A stretch of DNA of 12,076 nt from Clostridia bacterium (GTDB taxonomy: Bacteria > Bacillota > Clostridia > Christensenellales > UBA1242), in assembly GCA_017443885.1 (NCBI GenBank), contig JAFSXW010000043.1, positions 1 through 12,076 on the forward strand, read 5' to 3'. A program made the translations under genes and the position numbers. The notes beneath the pieces were generated by a model. It saw nothing but the letters and a program-made list of their open reading frames with translations, made no database searches and was not told the DNA's origin. Of this stretch, positions 7,304-12,076 are shown one piece after another (position 1 is the stretch's first letter; each line of letters starts with the position of its first letter).

Positions 7304-7548
7304 AATAATTTCCTTCTAGTTCCCTATCTTTAAAAACAGGGTCTTTAAAAAAGTCATTAATCGTTATATCAAGGCGCTTGGCATATATCTAAAATAGTTC
7401 TTGTGCATGGGTTTTTGCTCCTTCCATAAAAAATACACCTAATAGTTGCAGATGGTAACCCCCCCATATTTGCTATCTTATTAGGAGCAATGTTGTGCTC
7501 TTTGCAAAAATCATATATTCTTTTTGCTATTGCTTCTTCTAACTTCAT
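7302..7548 (-). pseudogene. second XRE-family HTH regulator, frameshifted near its end (59 aa as read, 81 aa if shifted)
   Basis: The ATG at 7548-7546 has a good Shine-Dalgarno AAAGGA eight bases upstream, so I prefer it to a TTG at 7569 that overlaps the upstream gene. Read straight, the protein is 59 residues and stops at 7371-7369 (...DICQAP). In the +1 frame the sequence continues LDITINDFFKDP..F...EL to a stop at 7304-7302. The upstream gene ends with the same pattern, LEMTTAEFFNDP..F...EL. With the shift this protein would be 81 residues against 80 for its paralogue, with about 23 identical positions. So one extra base is present in GCGCCTTGA. This could be a decayed gene, a sequencing error or +1 recoding at CCT-TGA. 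The HTH part itself is intact, so a short DNA-binding product may still be made. Confidence 0.8.
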
Positions 7549-7561
7549 TAGGTTTATCCTT

Positions 7562-7804
7562 TTAATCAATGTCTAATTCTTCACTTTCAAATAATGGGTC
7601 ATTAAAAAACTCTGCCGTTGTCATTTCTAGCCCTCTAATAATTTGCATTACTGTTTTTAGGTTTACACCCTGATTTCTCTCGCTCATAAGTGTTTTCATT
7701 GTGTTATGTGGCATTGCAATTATTTTTTCCAGTCTGTATTGCGACATTTTTCTTTCTTTTAAAATATTCCCTATTCTTATAGCAACTGCCGTGCTTAATT
7801 TCAT
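7562..7804 (-). CDS. XRE/Cro-type helix-turn-helix regulator, likely repressor of the divergent switch
   Basis: This 80-residue protein is a single HTH domain of the XRE type. The helices run about 4-18 (TAVAIRIGNILKERK), 20-29 (MSQYRLEKII) and a recognition helix near 31-42 (MPHNTMKTLMSE), followed by LKTVMQIIRGLEM and the tail TTAEFFNDPLF typical of small phage-like regulators. AGGAGAG precedes the ATG at 7804. The gene is first in a two-gene minus-strand operon; its paralogue starts 13 bases after its stop. An inverted-repeat operator lies directly upstream of its Shine-Dalgarno, and a second, perfect copy lies at the start of the opposite gene. I infer autoregulation and control of the SLOG gene. 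No effector domain is present. Confidence 0.88.
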   Translation of the reverse strand: MKLSTAVAIRIGNILKERKMSQYRLEKIIAMPHNTMKTLMSERNQGVNLKTVMQIIRGLEMTTAEFFNDPLFESEELDID

Positions 7805-7813
7805 AATCTCTCC

Positions 7814-7835
7814 TATGGTTGTTTTTACAACTATA
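7814..7835. promoter_or_regulatory. operator O1, upstream of the HTH operon
   Basis: GTTGT-TTTT-ACAAC (7818-7831) is flanked by TAT...ATA, giving a 22-base inverted repeat with only one mismatched pair (7817/7832). It touches the Shine-Dalgarno of the HTH operon and overlaps the best minus-strand -10 candidate, TATAGT (7835-7830), for which I see no good -35. Binding here would repress the HTH genes, that is, autoregulation (inference). Confidence 0.72.
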
Positions 7836-7863
7836 ATTTTAACAATAAAAATTATTTACATAG

Positions 7864-7879
7864 GGACATATTTACAACC
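7864..7879. promoter_or_regulatory. operator O2, degenerate middle copy
   Basis: The right arm ACAACC (7874-7879) matches the other sites exactly with the same four-base spacer. The left arm is GGACAT instead of GGTTGT, so nine of twelve arm positions agree. It lies about 47 bases from the centre of O1 and 54 from that of O3, between the two divergent promoters. It could be a weak site or a chance half-site. Confidence 0.4.
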
Positions 7880-7887
7880 CTAAATAT

Positions 7888-7916
7888 TTGCTTTATTTTT
7901 ATATTTTTGATATTAT
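7888..7916 (+). promoter_or_regulatory. promoter of the SLOG-family gene
   Basis: A -35 TTGCTT (7888-7893), a 17-base spacer and a -10 TATTAT (7911-7916) predict a start near 7922-7924. That falls inside operator O3, which begins at the base after the -10. It also shows that the upstream TTG at 7888 cannot be the start codon of the gene, since it would not be transcribed. Confidence 0.72.
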
Positions 7917-7934
7917 TGGTTGTAAATACAACCA
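7917..7934. promoter_or_regulatory. operator O3, perfect inverted repeat over the SLOG gene start site
   Basis: TGGTTGT-AAAT-ACAACCA is a perfect 7+7 inverted repeat with a four-base spacer, the same geometry as O1. It covers the predicted transcription start of the SLOG gene, so a bound repressor would block initiation. It ends 13 bases before the ATG, just ahead of the Shine-Dalgarno GAGGGT. The shared sequence of O1 and O3 on either side of a divergent region strongly suggests one regulator for both directions. Confidence 0.82.
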
Positions 7935-7947
7935 TATAGAGGGTAAA

Positions 7948-8460
7948 ATGCATAATAAAGTATGTTTTATAGGGCACCGATGGTTATGGGGTCAACAAAT
8001 AAAAGAAAAACTAAAAGAAACAATAATAGAGCAAATAGAAAATGGCTATAAAATTTTCACCATGGGAACCCATGGAGAGTTTGATAAAACCGCTCTTAGC
8101 GTTTGCAGAGATTTAAGAGATTACTATAAAGATATTGAGATTGAGGTTGTTTTAACAAGTTTGCACCTTATAGATAAAAAGGTGATATTTGAAGGCAAAA
8201 ACAAATATGGTGAAATAGAAAAAGATGTAGAAAACAGCCCTTATGAAGATGTTAAAACAGTAATGTATGATATAGAAGATGTGTTTTATAAAAGAAAAAT
8301 TTTAGTAAGCAATCAGTTAATGATAAATGCTTGCGATGTTTTAATTTGTTATGTTAATCCTAAAAATAATTATAGTGGAGCATATTATGCTTATAAATAT
8401 GCCAAAAACAAAGGATTGAAAATTATAAATCTTTTTAATGAAAACAATTTAAAAAACTAA
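7948..8460 (+). CDS. SLOG-superfamily (YpsA/DUF1273-like) protein
   Basis: The SLOG fold is a Rossmann-like domain thought to bind or process nucleotides or nucleotide-derived ligands; it occurs in YpsA, DprA and LOG proteins and in several phage-defence systems. The 170-residue product opens with VCFIGHR (residues 5-11), the YpsA-type first strand. It continues with KIFTMGTHGEFDKTAL (35-50), matching the glycine-rich G..G.D..A turn, EVVLTSL (66-72) and SNQLMINACDVLICYVN (121-137). It closes with SGAYYAYKYAKNKGLKIINL (143-162), the classic GG(T/A)..A..YA...G..II pattern, with Ser-Gly for Gly-Gly. No other domain is attached. The ATG at 7948 has GAGGGT upstream and lies downstream of the promoter. 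G+C looks lower than in the core genes. The fold is fairly sure; the reaction is unknown. Confidence 0.8.
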   Translation: MHNKVCFIGHRWLWGQQIKEKLKETIIEQIENGYKIFTMGTHGEFDKTALSVCRDLRDYYKDIEIEVVLTSLHLIDKKVIFEGKNKYGEIEKDVENSPYEDVKTVMYDIEDVFYKRKILVSNQLMINACDVLICYVNPKNNYSGAYYAYKYAKNKGLKIINLFNENNLKN

Positions 8461-8486
8461 AAAACACCCTTGCGGGTGTTTTTTTT
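8459..8486. terminator. bidirectional terminator between the SLOG gene and mnmG
   Basis: AAAACACCC (8461-8469) and GGGTGTTTT (8474-8482) form a nine-pair stem around a TTGC loop. A residues on the left and T residues to 8486 on the right give U tracts in both directions. It starts at the stop codon of the plus-strand gene and lies 11 bases beyond the minus-strand mnmG stop, so it serves both convergent transcripts. Confidence 0.9.
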
Positions 8487-8496
8487 GCACTATTTT

Positions 8497-10341
8497 TTAT
8501 TTTAAATGCAATATTAAAATAGTTATATCTGCTGGGTTCACTCCACTAATTCTAGAAGCTTGCCCTATTGTTTTTGGTTTTATTTCTGCAAGTTTTTGCC
8601 TAGCCTCTATTCTAATTCCATCTAATTTTAAAAAGTCTAAATCTTCTGGAATTTGTTTTTCTTCTAATTTTTTATTGCGCTCTATTAATTGCTTTTCTCT
8701 TGCCAAATATCCTTCATACTTTGTGCTAATAGATATTTGATTTAAAACATCTTTATTAAAACCTTTAAAATATCCTAATTCTTTTTTAATGGCTTCTATT
8801 GTTATGTTTGGTCTTTTAATTAATGCTCTTAGGCTTAAACCTTTTGGTGCTGGGCTTTCGTTATATTTTGCCAAAAATTCATCTAGCATTTTGCTTGGCT
8901 TAATAATAGTGTCAAGCATTTCTTCTGCCTTTTTAATGCTTTGCATTTTGCGCTTAAACTTTTTATATCTAATATCGTCAACAAGCCCAACGCTTCGCCC
9001 AATTTCTGTTAGCCTAATATCTGCATTATCTTGCCTTAAAAGCAATCTATATTCTGCACGGCTTGTCATCATTCTATAAGGTTCATTAGTTCCTTTGGTG
9101 GTTAAGTCATCCACCAAAACGCCAATATAAGAGTTATCTCTTGTAAGTATTATTTGCTGTTTTTCTTTATTATATAAATTTGCATTAATTCCTGCCAAAA
9201 GCCCCTGTGCACCGGCCTCTTCATAGCCACTTGTTCCATTTATCTGCCCAGCACAGAAAAGCCCCTTAACAATCTTAGATTCTAGCGTTGCATAAAGATT
9301 TAGTGGATTTATGCAGTCGTATTCAATAGCATAGCCCCACTTATTAATTTTTGTGTGTTCTAGGCCTTCAACTGATGCCACCATCTGCTTTTGAATTTCA
9401 GAAGGCATACTTGTAGACATGCCTTGCAAATATATTTCGTTTGTATCAAGAGTTTCTGGCTCTAAAAATAATTGGTGTCTATCGTGATCTGCAAAACGCA
9501 CAATTTTAGTTTCAATAGATGGACAATATCTTGGGCCAATTCCATTTATTTCGCCATTATACATAGGTGCTTTATCTAAATTATTAAGTATTATTTCTTT
9601 GGTTTTTTCGGTTGTGTAGCCTAAATAACAAGAACAAATATTTTTAGGCGTTTTCTTAGTTAAAAAACTAAATGACTGAATATTAGTGTCGCCCTTTTGC
9701 TCTATAAATTTATTATACTCAATAGTTGCCCCATCAAGCCTAGGTGGAGTGCCTGTTTTAAACCTTCGTATTTCAAAACCAAGATTTGCCAAGTTTTGCG
9801 TTAGAAGTGTTGCGTTAGAAAAGCCAGCTGGCCCTTCATTTTTAATTACAGTTCCTGTTATAGTTCTAGAATTAAGATAAACGCCAACGCAAATAACGGC
9901 ACTTTTACACTCAAATATTTCCCCCGATTTTGTTTTAACGCCACAAACTTTTTTATTCTCGTCTGTTATAATTTCGCTTGCTTCATCTTCTAATATATCT
10001 AAATTGGGCTCTTTTTCACAAATAGCAAGCATATTTCTGTGATACGCGTTTTTATCTATTTGTGCCCTTAGGCTATAAACTGCTGGGCCTTTCCCCATAT
10101 TAAGCATTCTAATTTGTAAACAGTTAGCATCAGCAGAAATTCCCATTTGCCCACCAAGAGCATCAATTTCGCACACAAGATGTCCTTTTGCTGTTCCCCC
10201 AATAGAAGGGTTGCAAGGCATAAAAGAAAGACTCTTTTTCGTAAGAGTAATCAAAAGGGTTTTGTTGCCAGTTCTGGCAAGGCTTAAACTAGCCTCAACT
10301 CCGGCATGCCCGCCACCAATTACTATTGAATCGTATTTCAT
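8497..10341 (-). CDS. mnmG: tRNA uridine-5-carboxymethylaminomethyl modification enzyme MnmG (GidA)
   Basis: MnmG is the FAD-dependent partner of MnmE. The complex uses GTP, a folate one-carbon unit and NADH to add an (carboxymethyl)aminomethyl group to U34 of tRNAs reading split codon boxes. The 614-residue protein is near the usual 620-630. The FAD-binding VIGGGHAGVEAS lies at 7-18. The two conserved cysteines are present in MPCNPSIGG (Cys43) and GPRYCPSIE (Cys273). TGTPPRLDG, FCAGQINGTSGYEEA (362-376) and YRMMTSRAEYRLLLRQDNAD are diagnostic. The C-terminal MnmE- and tRNA-binding region ends ...GQASRISGVNPADITILILHLK. A good AGGAG precedes the ATG. It follows mnmE by 33 bases on the same strand and is convergent with the SLOG gene. 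Confidence 0.98.
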   Translation of the reverse strand: MKYDSIVIGGGHAGVEASLSLARTGNKTLLITLTKKSLSFMPCNPSIGGTAKGHLVCEIDALGGQMGISADANCLQIRMLNMGKGPAVYSLRAQIDKNAYHRNMLAICEKEPNLDILEDEASEIITDENKKVCGVKTKSGEIFECKSAVICVGVYLNSRTITGTVIKNEGPAGFSNATLLTQNLANLGFEIRRFKTGTPPRLDGATIEYNKFIEQKGDTNIQSFSFLTKKTPKNICSCYLGYTTEKTKEIILNNLDKAPMYNGEINGIGPRYCPSIETKIVRFADHDRHQLFLEPETLDTNEIYLQGMSTSMPSEIQKQMVASVEGLEHTKINKWGYAIEYDCINPLNLYATLESKIVKGLFCAGQINGTSGYEEAGAQGLLAGINANLYNKEKQQIILTRDNSYIGVLVDDLTTKGTNEPYRMMTSRAEYRLLLRQDNADIRLTEIGRSVGLVDDIRYKKFKRKMQSIKKAEEMLDTIIKPSKMLDEFLAKYNESPAPKGLSLRALIKRPNITIEAIKKELGYFKGFNKDVLNQISISTKYEGYLAREKQLIERNKKLEEKQIPEDLDFLKLDGIRIEARQKLAEIKPKTIGQASRISGVNPADITILILHLK

Positions 10342-10374
10342 TTATTTCTCCTGTTAAATCCATATTTCTTTCTT

Positions 10375-11721
10375 CTATTTTCCCAAACAAAATTTAGAAA
10401 AAATACTATTTATTATATCTTCCCCAGTGGTGCTTCCAGTTATTTCACCAAGAGCACTATATGCTAAATTTAAATCTACACTAATTAAATCTAGCGTTTG
10501 AAATTCAATATTTAAAAGTGCATTTTCTAGGTGTTTTTGAGCCCTTTTTAAAGCATCAAGATGCCTTAAATTTGTTATAACTAGCCCGCTTGTTATATTT
10601 TTATCGGCAGTTTTAGAATAAATTAAATCTTTTAAATTATTAACATCTTTTTCACTTTTTGTTGAAATGTATATATCTGCATTTTGCCTTGGTTTATTAG
10701 TTTTGTCTATTTTATTTCCAACAATAATTCGTTTAGAATTTTTAGTTAAACTTAAAACCTCTCTATCTTTATCATTTTCTTCTTTACTGCAATCAACCAA
10801 ACATAAACACATATCTGCGCCACTTATTAAACTTTTTGCCCTGTTTATGCCAATTTTTTCAACCTCATCTTCGGTTTCGTGAATTCCTGCCGTGTCTATA
10901 ATTTTATATTTTAAACCATTTATCACCAAGGTTTCTTCAATAGTATCACGAGTTGTTCCTGCAATGCTTGTAACTATTGCTCTATCAGATTTGGTTAAAC
11001 TATTAAGTAAACTAGATTTCCCAACATTTGGCTCACCTAAAATAAGCAAAGAAATACCATCTTTTATTTGTCTTCCTGCATTACTTGTTGAAATTAAACT
11101 TAAAATATCTTCATTTATTTTAGCGATTTTATTTTTCGCTTTTTCTTTTGTGGTGTATTCTATATCTTCTTCTGGATAATCAAAACTCACTTCAATATCG
11201 CTAAGCAAATCAACTAGTGCACTTTGAGATGCAGTTGCAACTTTTCCTAATGCCCCACCTAACAAATTAAATCCTGCTCTAATTTCAGCTTCACTTTCGG
11301 CATTTATCATATCCATCATGCCTTCGGCTTTATCTAAACTTATTTTGCCATTTATAAATGCTCGTTTAGTAAATTCCCCACTTTCAGCAAGCCTTGCTCC
11401 ACAATCTATGCAGGCATTTATCACGCCTTCTGCAATTCTAACGCCTCCATGGCATTGAAATTCCACCAAATTTTCACCCGTGTAACTAAACGGTGCACGA
11501 AAAACCACACATAAAATTTGTTCTTTAAAATTTTGGGCATTAAAAAAACCAAGCTCGAGTTTTCGGCTTTCAAATTCAGATGGCTTTTTATTTTTTAAAC
11601 TAGAAAAAAGCTTATCTGCAATTTCTATTGCCTTTTCTCCACTTAAACGAACTATGCTAATCGCACCTGTTCCAAGTGAAGTGGATAACGCAACAATTGT
11701 GCTATTTTTTTCGCTTAGCAT
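10375..11721 (-). CDS. mnmE: tRNA modification GTPase MnmE (TrmE)
   Basis: MnmE is the K+-activated GTPase of the MnmE-MnmG complex. I chose the ATG at 11721-11719: AGGGGG lies just upstream, and a longer reading from 11766 would begin upstream of the promoter -10. The 448-residue protein has the N-terminal folate-binding domain (about 1-118, with STIVALSTSLGTGAISIVRLSG), the helical domain, and an inserted G domain near 220-375. Its G motifs are GEPNVGKSS (229-237), GTTRDT (255-260), DTAG (276-279) and NKID (336-339). It ends in the catalytic CLGK motif. All key residues are present. Gene order is mnmE then mnmG, but the pair is inverted relative to jag compared with the common jag-mnmE-mnmG arrangement. 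Confidence 0.98.
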   Translation of the reverse strand: MLSEKNSTIVALSTSLGTGAISIVRLSGEKAIEIADKLFSSLKNKKPSEFESRKLELGFFNAQNFKEQILCVVFRAPFSYTGENLVEFQCHGGVRIAEGVINACIDCGARLAESGEFTKRAFINGKISLDKAEGMMDMINAESEAEIRAGFNLLGGALGKVATASQSALVDLLSDIEVSFDYPEEDIEYTTKEKAKNKIAKINEDILSLISTSNAGRQIKDGISLLILGEPNVGKSSLLNSLTKSDRAIVTSIAGTTRDTIEETLVINGLKYKIIDTAGIHETEDEVEKIGINRAKSLISGADMCLCLVDCSKEENDKDREVLSLTKNSKRIIVGNKIDKTNKPRQNADIYISTKSEKDVNNLKDLIYSKTADKNITSGLVITNLRHLDALKRAQKHLENALLNIEFQTLDLISVDLNLAYSALGEITGSTTGEDIINSIFSKFCLGK

Positions 11722-11754
11722 TTTTGCCCCCCTAAAAAAATAACTTGCGTATAA

Positions 11755-11782
11755 ATTATACACCAATTTTAAATAAATGCAA
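11755..11782 (-). promoter_or_regulatory. mnmE-mnmG promoter
   Basis: On the minus strand, -35 TTGCAT (11782-11777), a 16-base spacer and a perfect -10 TATAAT (11760-11755) predict a start near 11748 and a leader of about 27 bases. It lies in the 139-base divergent spacer shared with the next gene, which otherwise shows only AT-rich sequence. Confidence 0.72.
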
Positions 11783-11810
11783 TATTGTTTATTAAATTAA
11801 AAACTTTAAA

Positions 11811-11839
11811 TTGACAAAATTTTTAATATTAATTAAAAT
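11811..11839 (+). promoter_or_regulatory. promoter of the right-edge membrane protein gene
   Basis: A perfect -35 TTGACA (11811-11816), 17-base spacer and -10 TAAAAT (11834-11839) predict a start near 11846, almost at the Shine-Dalgarno TAGGAGG (11845-11851). The leader would be only about 15 bases, leaving no room for leader-based regulation. Confidence 0.75.
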
Positions 11840-11860
11840 GATTTTAGGAGGAATTATAAA

Positions 11861-12076
11861 ATGGGTGAAGAAAAAGAAAGAAGTGGTATGAAATTAGCTC
11901 TTGATTGGCTAGGTGGCATTTGTGCATTTTTAACAGTTGTTGTGTTTGTAATGCTTGTAATTCATGCAAAATGGGCATACTTGCCTGATGAAGTTTTAAA
12001 TGTTTTGCTTGTTATTAAAACATGGGAACCTCTAGTAGTTGTTGGCATCACTGGCTTAGAGTTTACAAGTGGCAAA
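11861..12076 (+). CDS. unrecognised small membrane protein (3' end beyond window)
   Basis: An open reading frame of 72 codons starts at the ATG at 11861, nine bases after TAGGAGG, and runs off the right edge. The visible part is MGEEKERSGMKLALDWLGG, a charged N-terminus, followed by a hydrophobic helix near residues 18-35 (GGICAFLTVVVFVMLVIH). A short polar stretch (AKWAYLPDE) follows, then a second hydrophobic region near 45-62. The excellent promoter and ribosome-binding site support it as real. I do not recognise the family, and too little is visible to guess a function. Confidence 0.75.
   Translation, partial: MGEEKERSGMKLALDWLGGICAFLTVVVFVMLVIHAKWAYLPDEVLNVLLVIKTWEPLVVVGITGLEFTSGK

Noticed and set aside
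7549..7569. TTG start of the second HTH gene overlapping the first
   Set aside because: The ATG at 7548 has AAAGGA upstream and aligns exactly with the start of the paralogue.
7888..7947. Upstream extension of the SLOG gene to a TTG at 7888
   Set aside because: The TTG lies in the -35 element and before the predicted transcript start. The ATG at 7948 has a Shine-Dalgarno and begins right at the conserved GHR strand.
8789..9079. Plus-strand open frames within mnmG and mnmE
   Set aside because: They are antisense to strongly conserved genes, lack ribosome-binding sites and resemble no known protein; the same holds for the antisense frames in dnaA, dnaN and yidC-jag.
11722..11766. 15-residue N-terminal extension of MnmE
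   Set aside because: It would start upstream of the promoter -10, and the ATG at 11721 has AGGGGG and gives the standard MnmE N-terminus.
1..12076. tRNA, rRNA, CRISPR array, insertion sequence or riboswitch
   Set aside because: I saw no cloverleaf, regularly spaced repeats, transposase motifs, terminal inverted repeats or long structured leader. All intergenic gaps are under 150 bases and are accounted for by promoters, operators and terminators.

Overview
This is a 12 kb, AT-rich (roughly one third G+C) stretch of bacterial chromosome. It carries the genes usually found around the replication origin of Firmicutes: recF, dnaA, dnaN, rpmH, rnpA, yidD, yidC, jag, mnmG and mnmE. Strong Shine-Dalgarno sites, sigma-A-type promoters, the KH/R3H protein Jag and the short YidC without a large N-terminal periplasmic domain point to a low-GC Gram-positive, probably a poorly characterised clostridial lineage. 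The standard genetic code fits (TGG for Trp, stops TAA/TAG). I cannot place it more finely.

Layout. (1) 1-1051: recF on the minus strand, cut by the left edge. (2) 1052-1190: a short AT-rich divergent promoter region. (3) 1191-4412: dnaA, dnaN and an unrecognised six-helix membrane protein, closely spaced on the plus strand and closed by a terminator. (4) 4478-7249: a consensus promoter drives rpmH-rnpA-yidD-yidC-jag, with several overlapping genes, ending at a perfectly palindromic bidirectional terminator. (5) 7302-8460: an accessory island. Two tandem XRE-type HTH genes (minus strand, the second frameshifted) face a divergent SLOG/YpsA-like gene (plus strand). Their shared 143-bp spacer holds a repeated inverted-repeat operator. 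(6) 8497-11721: mnmE-mnmG as a minus-strand operon. (7) 11861-end: the start of an unrecognised membrane protein with its own promoter.

How the genes work together. DnaA and the beta clamp start and sustain replication, and RecF acts in gap repair. L34 and RnpA belong to ribosome assembly and tRNA processing. YidD, YidC and Jag form the membrane-insertion block. MnmE and MnmG jointly modify the wobble uridine of certain tRNAs. The gene set is ordinary but the arrangement is not. recF is divergent from dnaA. dnaA-dnaN runs in the same direction as the rpmH block instead of away from it. mnmE-mnmG is inverted relative to jag, and the accessory island sits at that junction.

The best candidates for something new are: the HTH/HTH/SLOG switch with its operator array; the frameshifted second HTH gene, whose shift falls on a stop codon in a context resembling +1 recoding sites; an altered DNA-recognition helix in DnaA together with no consensus DnaA boxes in the expected origin spacer; and a divergent YidC with a large extracytoplasmic insert.
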